64,000 nt of DNA from Aeromonas molluscorum 848 (lineage in GTDB: Bacteria > Pseudomonadota > Gammaproteobacteria > Enterobacterales > Aeromonadaceae). Below are positions 46,551 to 57,184 of this stretch, piece by piece (position 1 is the first letter of the stretch; every line of letters begins with the position of its first letter). The DNA lies in the NCBI RefSeq assembly GCF_000388115.1, contig NZ_AQGQ01000002.1, positions 1 to 64,000 on the forward strand, given 5' to 3'. The translations under genes were made by a program, and so were the position numbers. The notes under the pieces are model-generated. The model made no database searches and had not been told where the DNA came from. It saw only the letters and a list, made by a program, of their open reading frames with translations.

Positions 46551-47626
46551 TCTGGCTGGCGGAATTACTCACCCCGCACTTCACCTTCTTCAATGTCTTC
46601 TCCTACCTGACGCTGCGTGCCATCTTGTCGATCATCACCGGTCTGACAGTGGCGCTCTGGATGGGGCCGCGCCTCATCCGTCGCCTGCAAATCATGAAAT
46701 TCGGCCAAGTGATCCGCAACGACGGTCCGGAATCCCATCTGAGCAAGAAGGGTACCCCGACCATGGGCGGGCTGATGATCATTGCCGCCATCTTCATCTC
46801 CGTGCTGCTCTGGTGCCGTCTCGACAATCCTTATGTCTGGCTGGTGCTATTCGTGCTGGGCGCCTATGGTGCCATCGGCTTTGCCGATGACTACCTCAAG
46901 GTGGTGCGCAAGAATACCGACGGCCTGATCGCCCGCTGGAAGTACTTCTGGCAGTCGGCGGTCGCCCTGGCGGTGGCGATCTTCCTCTATGCCACGGCGA
47001 CCCATGACGGCCAGACCCAGCTGGTGGTGCCCTTCCTCAAGGATGTGATGCCCCAGCTCGGCCTGATGTTCATCGTGCTGACCTATTTCGTCATCGTCGG
47101 CACCTCCAACGCGGTCAACCTGACCGATGGTCTGGATGGTCTGGCTATCATGCCGACCGTGATGGTGGCAGGGGGCTTTGCCTTGATCGCCTGGGCGACC
47201 GGCAACGTCAACTTTGCCAGCTACCTGCACATCCCTTATGTGCCCTATGCCTCCGAGCTGGTGATTGTGTGTACCGCCATCGTAGGGGCGGGTCTGGGCT
47301 TCCTCTGGTTCAATACCTATCCGGCCCAGGTCTTCATGGGGGATGTGGGCTCACTGGCCCTGGGCGGCGCCCTGGGTACCATAGCCGTACTGGTGCGCCA
47401 GGAGTTTCTGCTGGTGATCATGGGAGGCGTCTTCGTGATGGAGACCGTCTCGGTGATCCTGCAGGTCGGTTCCTACAAGCTGCGCGGGGTACGCATCTTC
47501 CGCATGGCGCCCATCCATCACCACTACGAGAAGAAGGGCTGGCCCGAGCCGCGCGTCATAGTGCGCTTCTGGATCATCACTCTGATGCTGGTGCTGCTGG
47601 GTCTCGCCACCCTGAAGGTGCGTTAA
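46544..47626 (+). CDS. mraY: phospho-MurNAc-pentapeptide transferase MraY
   Basis: 360 residues with ten predicted membrane helices. Makes lipid I from UDP-MurNAc-pentapeptide and undecaprenyl phosphate. Catalytic Asp motifs GFADDYLKV and [10 protein letters not shown], and the His-rich HHHYE loop, are present. It overlaps murF by seven bases and is followed by murD after two. Confidence 0.98.
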   Translation: MLVWLAELLTPHFTFFNVFSYLTLRAILSIITGLTVALWMGPRLIRRLQIMKFGQVIRNDGPESHLSKKGTPTMGGLMIIAAIFISVLLWCRLDNPYVWLVLFVLGAYGAIGFADDYLKVVRKNTDGLIARWKYFWQSAVALAVAIFLYATATHDGQTQLVVPFLKDVMPQLGLMFIVLTYFVIVGTSNAVNLTDGLDGLAIMPTVMVAGGFALIAWATGNVNFASYLHIPYVPYASELVIVCTAIVGAGLGFLWFNTYPAQVFMGDVGSLALGGALGTIAVLVRQEFLLVIMGGVFVMETVSVILQVGSYKLRGVRIFRMAPIHHHYEKKGWPEPRVIVRFWIITLMLVLLGLATLKVR

Positions 47627-47628
47627 TC

Positions 47629-48912
47629 ATGGTCATCATCATAGGTCTGGGGAAAACCGGTCTCTCTTGTGTCGATTATTTCCTCGGCCGTGGTGTGACC
47701 CCCCTGGTGATGGATACCCGTCGCAATCCCCCTGGTCAGGATCAGCTCCCGGCCGGGGTTGAACTCATTGAGGGCCTGGATGAGGCCTTGCTCACCCAGG
47801 CGCATCTGATAGTGGCAAGTCCTGGTATCGCCCTGGCGACGCCCGAACTCAGGGCTGCCGCCGAGCAGGGTGTGGACATAGTCGGCGACATCGAGTTGTT
47901 CGTGCGTGAGACCCATGCCCCCGTCATCGCCATCACCGGCTCCAACGGCAAGAGCACAGTCACCACCCTCGTGGGTGAGATGATTGCCGAAGCGGGCCTC
48001 AAGGTTGGTGTGGGGGGCAACATAGGTACCCCTGCGTTGACCTTGCTCAAGCAGCCGATGGATCTTTGTGTGCTGGAGCTCTCCAGCTTCCAGCTGGAAA
48101 CGACCCACAGTCTGCGGGCCGTCGCCTCCGTGGTGCTGAACCTCTCGGAAGATCACATGGATCGCTACACAGGCATGGCCGATTACCGCGCCGCCAAGCA
48201 AGAGATCCATCAGCACTCACAACACATTCTGGTCAATCGGGATGATGCCCTGACGCTGCCCGACGTGGGCGAGCTATGGCAGAGTTTTGGTCTGGATGAC
48301 AAGAGTTATGGCCGCACCCTGTGCGAGGGGCGCTTGTGGCTGAGTCTGCATGGCGAGCCGCTGCTGCCCGTGGACGAGATGAAGATCGTCGGTGCCCATA
48401 ACCAGGCCAATGCCCTGGCCGCCATGGCCCTGTGCGATGCGGTGGGTATTCCCCGTGAGCCGCAACTGGCCGTGCTGCGGCGTTTTGAAGGCCTGCCCCA
48501 CCGCGCCCACTTCGTGCGTGAGGTCGGGGGAGTACGCTGGATAAATGATTCCAAGGCCACCAACGTGGGCGCGACCCTGGCCGCGGTGGCAGGCGTGCGT
48601 GAGTCGGTCAAGGGTCGCCTGCTGCTGCTGGTCGGTGGCCAGGGCAAGGGCCAGGATTTTGGCCCGGTGCAAGACCTGCTCGGCAGCCAGATAGATAAGA
48701 TGTACTGCTTTGGTCAGGATGCCGACATACTGCTGGCGCTGGGTGAACAGACTGAACGGGTCGCTGACCTTGAGGCCGCCGTCGCCAAGGCCGCTGCCGA
48801 TGCCAAGCCCGGTGACTGGGTGCTGCTGGCCCCGGCCTGCGCCAGTCTGGATCAGTTCAAATCCTTCGAAGCACGGGGCGATCGCTTCACCGAACTGGTG
48901 CTGGCCCTATGA
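47629..48912 (+). CDS. murD: UDP-MurNAc-L-alanine:D-glutamate ligase MurD
   Basis: 427 residues from the ATG at 47629; the open frame extends back into mraY but [18 protein letters not shown] is the normal N-terminus. ATP loop [19 protein letters not shown] and [10 protein letters not shown] are conserved. It adds D-Glu to UDP-MurNAc-L-Ala. It overlaps ftsW by ATGA. Confidence 0.97.
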   Translation: MVIIIGLGKTGLSCVDYFLGRGVTPLVMDTRRNPPGQDQLPAGVELIEGLDEALLTQAHLIVASPGIALATPELRAAAEQGVDIVGDIELFVRETHAPVIAITGSNGKSTVTTLVGEMIAEAGLKVGVGGNIGTPALTLLKQPMDLCVLELSSFQLETTHSLRAVASVVLNLSEDHMDRYTGMADYRAAKQEIHQHSQHILVNRDDALTLPDVGELWQSFGLDDKSYGRTLCEGRLWLSLHGEPLLPVDEMKIVGAHNQANALAAMALCDAVGIPREPQLAVLRRFEGLPHRAHFVREVGGVRWINDSKATNVGATLAAVAGVRESVKGRLLLLVGGQGKGQDFGPVQDLLGSQIDKMYCFGQDADILLALGEQTERVADLEAAVAKAAADAKPGDWVLLAPACASLDQFKSFEARGDRFTELVLAL

Positions 48913-50093
48913 ACGCCCTGCGCGCAACCCTGGCTTTCCTGCAACGGATCCTGCTCCCGGCCCGGCCCGGTGCGCTCTACGATCGCCAGTTGGTGGTACT
49001 GGGGTTCTCCCTGATGGCGGTGGGACTGGTCATCGTGGCCTCGGCCTCCATCCCGGAAGGGATTGCGCTGGCCAACGATCCCTTCATGTTTGTGAAGCGT
49101 CACGGCCTGTTTCTGGTGATGGCGCTCGGTATCTCCTGGTTTGTCCTGCAGGTGCCCATGGCTCGCTGGCAGCAATACAACGGTCCCATGCTGCTGCTCG
49201 CCATCCTGATGCTGGTGCTGGTATTGCTGGTGGGGCGCAGCGTCAACGGCTCAGTCCGTTGGTTGCCCCTGGGCCCGTTCAACCTGCAACCGGCGGAATT
49301 TGGCAAGCTGGCCCTGTTTGTCTATCTGGCGGGTTATCTGGTGCGCCGTCAGAACGAGGTGCGCGAGCGCCTCATCGGCTTTATGAAGCCGATGGCCGTG
49401 CTCTTCCTGGTGGCCGTATTGCTGCTGGCCCAGCCGGATCTGGGCTCTGTGGTGGTGATGTTTGTGACATCCCTGGGCATGCTGTTCCTGGCTGGGGCCC
49501 GTATGGGTCAGTTTATCGCCCTCATTTTGGTCGGCGTCAGTGCCGTGGTGACCCTGATCATCGCCGAGCCTTATCGGATGCGGCGGGTAACCTCCTTCCT
49601 CGACCCCTGGGCCGATCCCTTCGGCAGTGGTTATCAGCTGACCCAGTCGTTGATGGCGTTTGGTCGTGGTAGCTGGCTTGGCGAGGGGCTCGGCAACTCC
49701 ATCCAGAAGATGGAGTACCTGCCGGAGGCCCACACCGACTTCGTGTTCGCCATCCTGGGGGAGGAGCTCGGTTATCTCGGCGTGCTCGGTGCACTCTTCC
49801 TCATCTTCGCCCTGGCGTACAAAGCGCTCAAGCTGGGCCATCAGGCGCTGGTGGCCGACAAGCTCTATGAGGGTTATCTCGCCATCGGTATCGGCATCTG
49901 GTTCAGTTTCCAGACCTTCGTCAACGTCGGAGCCGCCAGCGGCATGATGCCGACCAAGGGGCTAACCCTGCCGCTAGTCAGCTATGGCGGCTCGAGTCTC
50001 ATCATCATGACGGTCGCGGTGAGCATGTTGATCCGGATCGATTTCGAATTGCGCCAGGCCAGTGCCCAGGCGCGTGTGCGGGAGGTTGCGTGA
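48909..50093 (+). CDS. ftsW: septal peptidoglycan glycosyltransferase FtsW
   Basis: 394 residues, SEDS family, ten membrane helices. It polymerises lipid II at the septum together with FtsI. Conserved blocks are [27 protein letters not shown] and the C-terminal [11 protein letters not shown]. It overlaps murG by GTGA, and GGAGG for murG lies within its end. Confidence 0.97.
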   Translation: MNALRATLAFLQRILLPARPGALYDRQLVVLGFSLMAVGLVIVASASIPEGIALANDPFMFVKRHGLFLVMALGISWFVLQVPMARWQQYNGPMLLLAILMLVLVLLVGRSVNGSVRWLPLGPFNLQPAEFGKLALFVYLAGYLVRRQNEVRERLIGFMKPMAVLFLVAVLLLAQPDLGSVVVMFVTSLGMLFLAGARMGQFIALILVGVSAVVTLIIAEPYRMRRVTSFLDPWADPFGSGYQLTQSLMAFGRGSWLGEGLGNSIQKMEYLPEAHTDFVFAILGEELGYLGVLGALFLIFALAYKALKLGHQALVADKLYEGYLAIGIGIWFSFQTFVNVGAASGMMPTKGLTLPLVSYGGSSLIIMTVAVSMLIRIDFELRQASAQARVREVA

Positions 50094-51184
50094 GTAGCAA
50101 GACGTTGTTGGTGATGGCCGGTGGTACCGGTGGCCATGTGTTCCCCGGCTTGGCGGTCGCTGACCGGCTCAAGGCCCAGGGCTGGACCATACATTGGCTC
50201 GGTACGGCGGATCGCATGGAGGCCGAGCTGGTGCCTGCTCATGGCTACCCCATCTCCTTCATCGACATTCAGGGGGTGCGTGGCAATGGCATCAAGCGTT
50301 TGCTGGCCGCCCCTTACCGCATCGTCAAATCCATACTGCAGGCTCGCCAGGTACTGAAAGAGATCAAACCCGATGTGGTACTCGGCATGGGGGGCTTCGC
50401 CTCGGGGCCGGGCGGCGTGGCGGCCTGGCTGTCCGGTATTCCTCTGCTGCTTCATGAACAAAACGCCGCAGCCGGCATGACCAACAAGCTATTGGCACGC
50501 CTCGCCAAGCGGGTGTTGATGGCTTTCCCTGGCGCGTTTGCTCCCAGCAGCCGCACCGCAGTGGTCGGTAATCCAGTGCGACCGGAAGTGGTGGCGTTGC
50601 CGGAACCGGCCAATCGGATCAGCACTCAGCCTGCCCCTCTTCATCTGCTCATCATTGGTGGCAGCCTGGGTGCCAAAGTGCTTAACGAACAGGTCCCTGC
50701 CGCGGTCGCCGCCGCCGGGGTGCCCATCGAGGTGCGTCACCAGACCGGCAAGGGGAACAGGGATGCCGTGGCCAATGCTTATGCAGCCCTGGGCCAGGCG
50801 GCGGAGGTGAGCGAGTTTATCAAGGAGATGGCCGATGCCTATGCCTGGGCCGATCTCGTGGTGTGTCGCGCGGGGGCCCTGACCGTCTCCGAAGTGGCCG
50901 CTGCCGGTGTGGCCGCCATCTTTGTGCCACTGCCCCATGCGGTGGACGATCATCAGACCCGTAATGCCCTGACCCTGGTCGATGGCGGTGCAGCCGAATT
51001 CCTGCCCCAGACAGAGCTGAGCCCCGCTACCCTGGGTGCCCGCCTCAGCTGGTTGGCCGGGCGCAGGGAAATCCTGTTGAACATGGCCAAGGCGGCGCGG
51101 CGCGTCGCCATTATCGATGCCGCAGAGCGTGTTGCCGATGAGTGCAAGCGGCTCGCAACTGGGCAGAGTGAGAAAGCATGCTGA
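50090..51184 (+). CDS. murG: lipid II synthase MurG
   Basis: 364 residues, GT-B glycosyltransferase on the inner face of the membrane that adds GlcNAc to lipid [27 protein letters not shown] and the donor-site [10 protein letters not shown] and [10 protein letters not shown] blocks are present. GTG start at 50090. The C-terminus ends [21 protein letters not shown]; a diverged copy of the bases for AAERVADEC is repeated just downstream. Confidence 0.97.
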   Translation: MSSKTLLVMAGGTGGHVFPGLAVADRLKAQGWTIHWLGTADRMEAELVPAHGYPISFIDIQGVRGNGIKRLLAAPYRIVKSILQARQVLKEIKPDVVLGMGGFASGPGGVAAWLSGIPLLLHEQNAAAGMTNKLLARLAKRVLMAFPGAFAPSSRTAVVGNPVRPEVVALPEPANRISTQPAPLHLLIIGGSLGAKVLNEQVPAAVAAAGVPIEVRHQTGKGNRDAVANAYAALGQAAEVSEFIKEMADAYAWADLVVCRAGALTVSEVAAAGVAAIFVPLPHAVDDHQTRNALTLVDGGAAEFLPQTELSPATLGARLSWLAGRREILLNMAKAARRVAIIDAAERVADECKRLATGQSEKAC

Positions 51185-51262
51185 TCAAGATTGCACAGGC
51201 CAAGCCATGCAGTCTTACCCCTCAATGTATTGAGGCCGCAGAGCGCGTTGCAGATGAGTGCA
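51116..51262 (+). repeat. direct repeat of the murG 3' end in the murG-murC gap
   Basis: Copies at 51116-51146 and 51232-51262, 28 of 31 bases identical, 116 bases apart. The first codes for the MurG tail ([11 protein letters not shown]). The second lies in the 108-base gap before murC and could be read as [20 protein letters not shown]. It looks like a partial tandem duplication now decaying. Confidence 0.75.
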
Positions 51263-51292
51263 CGGGACTGGCGGCAGAGTTAAGAGAGAATT

Positions 51293-52747
51293 ATGAACAA
51301 GGTTGAACTGGCAAAACTGCGTACCGTGATCCCCGAAATGCGCCGCGTGCGTCGCATCCACTTTATCGGAATAGGTGGTGCGGGCATGGGGGGCATTGCC
51401 GAGGTGCTGGCCAACGAAGGCTATCAGGTCTCCGGCTCTGACTTGGCCACCAATGCCGTGACCGAGCGTCTCGCCAGCCTGGGCGCCCAGATCTTTGTCG
51501 GTCACAGTGCCGAGCATGTAGATGGTGCCAGCGTGGTGGTAGTCTCCACCGCCATCCATACCGACAACCCCGAGTTGCTGGCTGCCCGCGAACAGCGCAT
51601 CCCCGTGGTACGCCGTGCCGAGATGCTGGCCGAGCTGATGCGTTTTCGCCATGGTATCGCCATTGCTGGCACCCATGGCAAGACCACGACCACCAGTCTG
51701 GTGGCCAGCATCTATGCCGAGGCGGACCGGGATCCCACCTTCGTCATCGGTGGCCTGCTCAATAGTGCCGGTACCAATGCCCGTCTGGGGAGCAGCCGCT
51801 ATCTGATCGCGGAAGCGGATGAGAGCGATGCCTCCTTCCTGCATCTGCAACCCATGGTTTCCATCGTGACCAACATCGAAGCGGATCACATGGACACCTA
51901 TGGCGGCGACTTCTCCAAGTTGAAAGCAACCTTCATCGAATTCCTCCATAACCTGCCTTTTTACGGTTTGGCTGTGGTATGTGTTGACGATCCCGTTGTC
52001 CGTGGCATGCTGCCTGAGATAGCACGTCCGACCCTGACGTATGGTTTGAGTGACGATGCCGATGTGCAGGTGCTGGACTTCGTGCAAACCACTCATCGCA
52101 GCAGCTTCCGCGTACGCCGTAAAGATGCCGGTGAGCTGCAGGTCGCCCTGAACCTGCCGGGTGTGCACAATGCACTCAATGCCGCTGCCGCAATCGCGGT
52201 TGCGACCGAAGATGGTGTCAGTGATGAGGCCATCATCAATGCCCTGTCCAAGTTCGAAGGGGTGGGGCGCCGCTTCCAGCAATATGGCGAATTTGAGACC
52301 GGGCGTGGCAAGGCCATGCTGGTGGACGACTATGGCCATCACCCGAGCGAAGTGAAGGTCACCATCAATGCCGCGCGGGCCGGCTGGCCCGAGAAGCGGC
52401 TGGTGATGGTGTTCCAGCCTCACCGTTACAGCCGTACTCGTGATCTCTATGAAGATTTTGCTGACGTGCTCTCCAAGGTGGACGTCTTGATGATGCTGGA
52501 GGTCTACGCCGCCGGTGAAGAGGCGATCCCGGGGGCCGATGGTCGCGCCCTGTGCCGTTCCATCCGTTCCCGTGGCAGCCTGGAGCCGGTTTTTGTCGCC
52601 ACGCCGGATGATGTGCCGGCCGTGCTGGCGGATCTTATCGGCGAGGGGGATCTGGTGCTGACCCAGGGGGCTGGCAACGTGGGGGCGTTGGCCCGACGTC
52701 TCGGCGAGATGAAATTGAGCATAGAGAGCATGAAATCCGGCGCCTGA
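51293..52747 (+). CDS. murC: UDP-MurNAc-L-alanine ligase MurC
   Basis: 484 residues. First Mur ligase; joins L-Ala to UDP-MurNAc. [15 protein letters not shown] binds the substrate, [11 protein letters not shown] binds ATP, and EADESDASF and [10 protein letters not shown] are conserved. ATG at 51293 follows AAGAGAG. ddl, which follows murC in E. coli, is missing; ftsQ comes next after 96 bases with its own promoter. Confidence 0.97.
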   Translation: MNKVELAKLRTVIPEMRRVRRIHFIGIGGAGMGGIAEVLANEGYQVSGSDLATNAVTERLASLGAQIFVGHSAEHVDGASVVVVSTAIHTDNPELLAAREQRIPVVRRAEMLAELMRFRHGIAIAGTHGKTTTTSLVASIYAEADRDPTFVIGGLLNSAGTNARLGSSRYLIAEADESDASFLHLQPMVSIVTNIEADHMDTYGGDFSKLKATFIEFLHNLPFYGLAVVCVDDPVVRGMLPEIARPTLTYGLSDDADVQVLDFVQTTHRSSFRVRRKDAGELQVALNLPGVHNALNAAAAIAVATEDGVSDEAIINALSKFEGVGRRFQQYGEFETGRGKAMLVDDYGHHPSEVKVTINAARAGWPEKRLVMVFQPHRYSRTRDLYEDFADVLSKVDVLMMLEVYAAGEEAIPGADGRALCRSIRSRGSLEPVFVATPDDVPAVLADLIGEGDLVLTQGAGNVGALARRLGEMKLSIESMKSGA

Positions 52748-52763
52748 GGGCCTAATGAGTATT

Positions 52764-52791
52764 TTGACCGCCAAGCCGGGGCCTATATAAT
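52764..52791 (+). promoter_or_regulatory. near-consensus promoter for ftsQAZ
   Basis: TTGACC, 16-base spacer, perfect TATAAT. The start point near 52798 lies about 45 bases before the ftsQ GTG. It occupies the place of ddl and lets ftsQAZ be transcribed apart from the mur genes. Confidence 0.75.
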
Positions 52792-52843
52792 GGCGCACCC
52801 GGCCCGGCAGGCGGTCTGGTCACGTTTTACGGGGATATGACGG

Positions 52844-53596
52844 GTGGAGGCAAGGGCACAAGGGCGCACCAAGGGTGGCTTCATCATCGGGGTGGCATTT
52901 TTCCTCCTGGTGATGGCGGGTCTCTACCAGAGTGCGCTGGACGTAAAGGATTGGCTGACAGATGCCAACCGGTTGCCCATCAGTGCCTTGCTGGTACAGG
53001 GGCAACACCAATATATCAAGGCGGAGGAGTTGCGCAGTGCCGTGCTGGATGGCGATGCGCCACGCAACTTCTTCGAGATGGATGTGAATGCACTGCAGGC
53101 GCGCCTGACGGCGTTGCCTTGGGTCGCCCAGGTGTCGGTACGCAAGAAGTGGCCCGACAAGATCAAGGTCTACCTCACAGAGCAGAAGGTGGCGGCTCGC
53201 TGGAATGGCAGCCGTTTCGTCAATGCCAAGGGTGAGGTGTTCAGTGCACCAAATCGGGTGAAGAGCCCCCTGATGCAACTGTCAGGCCCTGATGACCAGG
53301 CTGCCAAGGTGCTGGAGAACAGCCGCCAATTTGAGGCGCAGCTGGCAGAGCGAGGTTACAAGCTCAGTGCGGTCAATCTGACCCCACGTTACGGCTGGGA
53401 ACTGACGCTGGATAACAATATTCAACTGTTTGTGGGGCGTTCGGATATGGCGCTCCGTCTACAGAGATTTATCGATGTCTTCCCGATCATCGAACCCCGT
53501 GAGCAAGTGGCTTATGTGGATCTTCGATACGACACCGGGATGGCGGTTGGCTGGAAGAAGAACGAAGAGAAAGCGCATGACCAAAACCGCAGATAG
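52844..53596 (+). CDS. ftsQ: cell division protein FtsQ
   Basis: 250 residues from a GTG start. Short basic cytoplasmic tail, one membrane helix (GFIIGVAFFLLVMAGLYQ), the POTRA domain starting at LPISALLVQGQHQYIKAEEL, and the beta domain. It scaffolds FtsBL. GGGGAT lies upstream, and no ATG is available in frame nearby. It overlaps ftsA by 20 bases. Confidence 0.94.
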   Translation: MEARAQGRTKGGFIIGVAFFLLVMAGLYQSALDVKDWLTDANRLPISALLVQGQHQYIKAEELRSAVLDGDAPRNFFEMDVNALQARLTALPWVAQVSVRKKWPDKIKVYLTEQKVAARWNGSRFVNAKGEVFSAPNRVKSPLMQLSGPDDQAAKVLENSRQFEAQLAERGYKLSAVNLTPRYGWELTLDNNIQLFVGRSDMALRLQRFIDVFPIIEPREQVAYVDLRYDTGMAVGWKKNEEKAHDQNRR

Positions 53597-54836
53597 AAAT
53601 CTGATTGTCGGGCTGGATATCGGCACCACCAAGGTGGCGGTTCTGGTGGGCGAAGTGCTGCCGGACGGTGAACTCAATGTCATCGGCATGGGCAGCCATA
53701 CCTCTCGCGGCATGGACAAGGGCGGGGTCAACGATCTGGATTCCGTGGTCAAATCCCTGCGCCGTGCGGTGGAAGAGGCCGAGATGATGGCCGACTGCCA
53801 GATTAGCTCCGTCTATCTGGGCTTGTCTGGCAAGCACATTGATTGCCGTAACGAGACCGGCATGGTGCCCATCTCCGATGAGGAAGTGACCCAGGAGGAC
53901 GTGGATAACGTCATCCACACCGCCAAGTCGGTGCGTTTGTCTGATGAGCTAAGGGTGCTGCACGTGCTGCCCCAGGAGTTTGCCATCGACTACCAGGAGG
54001 GCATCAAGAACCCGGTTGGTCTGTCCGGTGTGCGGATGGCCGCCAAGGTGCACCTGATCACCTGCCACAACGACATGGCTCGCAATATCGAGAAGTGTGT
54101 CGAAAAGGTGGGACTGAAAGTCGATCAACTGATCTTCTCTGCGTTGGCGTCCAGCTATGCCGTCTTGACTGAAGACGAGAAAGAGCTGGGAGTCTGTGTG
54201 GTCGATATCGGTGGTGGCACCATGGACATGTCGCTGTTTACTGGCGGCGCCCTGCGCCATACCAAGGTGATCCCTTACGCCGGTAGCACTGTCACCAGCG
54301 ATATCGCCTATGCCTTCGGCACGCCGCCGCTGGATGCCGAGGCTATCAAGGTGCGCTACGGCTGCGCCTTGGGCCGCCTGGTCAGCAAGGAAGACAATAT
54401 TGAAGTGCCCAGCGTCGGTGGACGCCCGGCCCGCAGTCTGCAACGACAGACCCTGGCCGAGGTGATAGAGCCGCGCTACACCGAGCTGCTCTCCATGATC
54501 AATGACGAGCTGGTGAAGGTACAAAGCGAATTGAAACAGCAGGGGGTCAAGCATCAGCTGGCCGCCGGTTTGGTACTGACCGGTGGTGCGGCCCAGATCG
54601 AAGGCATAGTGGAGTGCGCAGAGCAGGTATTCCAGTGCCAGGTCCGGGTCGGGGAACCCATGAATGTGCGCGGATTGAGCGATTACGTGCAGGCACCAGT
54701 CTACTCGACCGCGGTCGGGTTGCTGCAATACGGCCGTACCCATCAATCCACAGGCAGTAGCAACGATTATACCGCCAAAGCAAGCGTCGGTGGGCTGGTC
54801 AAACGGGTCAGCAACTGGTTGCGTGGCGAGTTCTAA
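53577..54836 (+). CDS. ftsA: cell division protein FtsA
   Basis: 419 residues, actin-like. It ties FtsZ filaments to the membrane through a C-terminal amphipathic helix, here VKRVSNWLRGEF. Phosphate loop GLDIGTTKVAVLVGE and VVDIGGGTMDMSLF bind ATP. The frame is open further upstream inside ftsQ; the ATG at 53577 gives the usual MTKTADRNLIVG. Confidence 0.97.
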   Translation: MTKTADRNLIVGLDIGTTKVAVLVGEVLPDGELNVIGMGSHTSRGMDKGGVNDLDSVVKSLRRAVEEAEMMADCQISSVYLGLSGKHIDCRNETGMVPISDEEVTQEDVDNVIHTAKSVRLSDELRVLHVLPQEFAIDYQEGIKNPVGLSGVRMAAKVHLITCHNDMARNIEKCVEKVGLKVDQLIFSALASSYAVLTEDEKELGVCVVDIGGGTMDMSLFTGGALRHTKVIPYAGSTVTSDIAYAFGTPPLDAEAIKVRYGCALGRLVSKEDNIEVPSVGGRPARSLQRQTLAEVIEPRYTELLSMINDELVKVQSELKQQGVKHQLAAGLVLTGGAAQIEGIVECAEQVFQCQVRVGEPMNVRGLSDYVQAPVYSTAVGLLQYGRTHQSTGSSNDYTAKASVGGLVKRVSNWLRGEF

Positions 54837-54876
54837 AAGATTTTGCTGAGTCAGGCAAATAAAGCGGAGAGACAAC

Positions 54877-56028
54877 ATGTTTGAATTTATGGATAGCCAC
54901 ACGGACGAAGCTGTCATCAAGGTGATAGGCGTGGGTGGCGGCGGCGGCAACGCAGTCGAGCACATGGTTCGTCAAAACATCGAAGGTGTTGAGTTCATCA
55001 CGATCAACACCGACGCCCAGGCACTGCGCAACTCCAGTGCCAACACCACATTGCAGATCGGTAGTGGTATCACCAAGGGATTGGGCGCAGGTGCCAGTCC
55101 GGATGTGGGTCGTGAAGCTGCCCTGGAAGACCGCGAAGCGCTGCGTGAGCTGCTGACCGGTTCCGACATGGTGTTCATCGCGGCTGGCATGGGCGGTGGT
55201 ACCGGTACCGGTGCCGCTCCCGTCGTGGCCGAAGTGGCCCGCGAGATGGGCATTTTGACCGTCGCCGTGGTAACCAAGCCATTCTCGTTTGAAGGCAAGA
55301 AGCGGATGGGCTTTGCCGCCCACGGCATCGAAGAGCTTTCCAAGAATGTCGACTCCCTGATCACCATCCCCAACGACAAGTTGTTGAAGGTACTGGGTCG
55401 TGGCATCTCCCTGCTGGACGCCTTCAAGGCGGCCAACGATGTGCTGCTGGGTGCCGTACAGGGCATCGCCGAGCTGATCACCCGTCCGGGCCTCATCAAC
55501 GTCGACTTCGCGGATGTGCGTACCGTGATGCGCGAGATGGGTACCGCTATGATGGGTACTGGTTCTGCCTCCGGTGATGACCGTGCCGAAGAAGCTGCCG
55601 AGAAAGCCATCTCCAGCCCGCTGTTGGAAGACGTGGATCTGGCCGGTGCCCGTGGCATCCTGGTCAACATCACCGCCGGCATGGACATGACCATCGAAGA
55701 GTTCGAAACCGTGGGTAACGCGGTCAAGGCCTTCGCCTCCGAGAATGCTACCGTGGTGGTGGGTACCGTTATTGACCCGGAGATGCAAGACGAGCTGCGG
55801 GTGACCGTGGTTGCGACCGGTATAGGCGCAGATCGCAAGAGCGACATCACCCTAGTCAAAAACAACATGGTACAAGAGCGTCCGGCCCGTCAGCCCCTGA
55901 TCAGCGAAGCCCTGCAGTCTCGCGTGATGGAAGAGGCCCCGGCCAAGGCGGTGAATGCCGAGCCACAAGCTCGTCGTGAGCCTGATTATCTGGATATTCC
56001 GGCTTTCCTGCGCAAGCAGGCAGACTAA
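54877..56028 (+). CDS. ftsZ: cell division GTPase FtsZ
   Basis: 383 residues. Tubulin signature GGGTGTGAAPVVAE, N-terminal GVGGGGGNAVEHM and a T7-loop block DVRTVM. The variable linker is short, and the C-terminal peptide DYLDIPAFLRKQ binds FtsA, ZipA and ZapD, the last of which is also encoded in this window. Start ATG 54877, 40 bases after ftsA. Confidence 0.98.
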   Translation: MFEFMDSHTDEAVIKVIGVGGGGGNAVEHMVRQNIEGVEFITINTDAQALRNSSANTTLQIGSGITKGLGAGASPDVGREAALEDREALRELLTGSDMVFIAAGMGGGTGTGAAPVVAEVAREMGILTVAVVTKPFSFEGKKRMGFAAHGIEELSKNVDSLITIPNDKLLKVLGRGISLLDAFKAANDVLLGAVQGIAELITRPGLINVDFADVRTVMREMGTAMMGTGSASGDDRAEEAAEKAISSPLLEDVDLAGARGILVNITAGMDMTIEEFETVGNAVKAFASENATVVVGTVIDPEMQDELRVTVVATGIGADRKSDITLVKNNMVQERPARQPLISEALQSRVMEEAPAKAVNAEPQARREPDYLDIPAFLRKQAD

Positions 56029-56046
56029 GCCTCTAACGGGGCTGGT

Positions 56047-56076
56047 TTGTTTGTTGTTTAAGGAATGTGCTAAGAT
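56047..56076 (+). promoter_or_regulatory. candidate lpxC promoter
   Basis: TTGTTT, 18-base spacer, TAAGAT, 48 bases before the lpxC ATG. Moderate match; E. coli lpxC also has its own promoter in the ftsZ-lpxC gap. Confidence 0.45.
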
Positions 56077-56123
56077 GGCCCGTCAACGACCATCTGGTCC
56101 GGAATTTAGCTGTGGATACGCCC

Positions 56124-57047
56124 ATGATTAGACAAAGAACCTTGAAAACGAGTGTCCAGGCCACTGGTGTGGGCCTGCATTCGGGTCGGAAAGTCACAAT
56201 GACGTTCCGTCCGGCACCTGTGAACACAGGGATCGTTTACTTGCGTACCGATCTGGATCCTGTGGTGGAATTGCCAGCAAATGCCGACCAGGTGCGCGAT
56301 ACCGTACTCTGTACCGCGTTGGTCAACGAAGCTGGTGTGCGTGTTTCCACCATAGAACACCTCTCCGCCGCTTTGGCCGGGATGGGGATAGACAACCTTT
56401 ATGTCGAGGTTGATGCCCCCGAGATCCCGGTAATGGATGGCAGTGCGCACCCCTTCATCTACCTGTTGCAGGAAGTTGGCATCCGCGAACAAAATGCGCC
56501 CAAGCAGTTTGTGCGGATCAAAAAGAGCATCCGGGTTGAGGACGGTGACAAGTGGGCGGAGTTCCACCCCTATCGCAACGGCTTCAAGATGGATCTCGAG
56601 ATCGACTTCCAGCACCCGGTATTCGAAGGCCGCAATCAGCGTTGCGTACTGGATTTCTCCGGCGCCTCTTTCGTGAAAGAGATCAGCCGTGCCCGTACCT
56701 TCGGCTTCATGCGTGACATCGAGTACCTGCGTTCCCAGAATCTGGCCTTGGGTGGAAGCCTGGAGAATGCCGTGGTTCTGGATGACTATCGGGTGCTGAA
56801 CGAAGATGGTCTGCGCTACGAAGATGAGTTCGTCAAGCACAAGATGCTGGATGCTATCGGTGACCTTTATATGTGTAACCGCAGCATCATAGGCGAGTTC
56901 CGCGCTTACAAAACGGGCCATGCCTTGAACAACAAGTTGCTGCGTGCCTTGCTGGCCCAGCAGGAAGCATGGGAACTGGTGACCTTCGAGGGTAAGGGCG
57001 AAAAATCGCCAATCACTTACTACGACAACGGTCTGGTTCTAGCCTGA
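56124..57047 (+). CDS. lpxC: UDP-3-O-acyl-N-acetylglucosamine deacetylase LpxC
   Basis: 307 residues. Zinc enzyme for the committed step of lipid A synthesis. His79 in [10 protein letters not shown] is a zinc ligand; the second His and the Asp are in [10 protein letters not shown]. The ATG at 56124 gives [21 protein letters not shown], the normal N-terminus; the frame is open upstream but not needed. A C-terminal FtsH-degradation tail (NNGLVLA-like, here DNGLVLA) is present. Confidence 0.97.
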   Translation: MIRQRTLKTSVQATGVGLHSGRKVTMTFRPAPVNTGIVYLRTDLDPVVELPANADQVRDTVLCTALVNEAGVRVSTIEHLSAALAGMGIDNLYVEVDAPEIPVMDGSAHPFIYLLQEVGIREQNAPKQFVRIKKSIRVEDGDKWAEFHPYRNGFKMDLEIDFQHPVFEGRNQRCVLDFSGASFVKEISRARTFGFMRDIEYLRSQNLALGGSLENAVVLDDYRVLNEDGLRYEDEFVKHKMLDAIGDLYMCNRSIIGEFRAYKTGHALNNKLLRALLAQQEAWELVTFEGKGEKSPITYYDNGLVLA

Positions 57048-57057
57048 TAGTTGTGCA

Positions 57058-57105
57058 ACAGGACGTCGGTCACCTCTCCGCGCCGGCGTCCTGTCATTCT
57101 TGTTT
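57058..57105 (+). terminator. lpxC terminator
   Basis: 12-bp stem ACAGGACGTCGG / CCGGCGTCCTGT (one G-U pair) with a 13-base loop, then CATTCTTGTTT. Confidence 0.65.
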
Positions 57106-57184
57106 ACATCCCGATACCGATACTCTCCCGGTTTTATTTTCGTGGTGGCAACTAGCCTCACCCGACCGAGCAGATTGAATTTCT

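Noticed and set aside
51215-52798. 527-residue open frame antisense to murC
   Set aside because: A shadow frame of a GC-rich gene; it has no coherent domain and murC is certain on the other strand.
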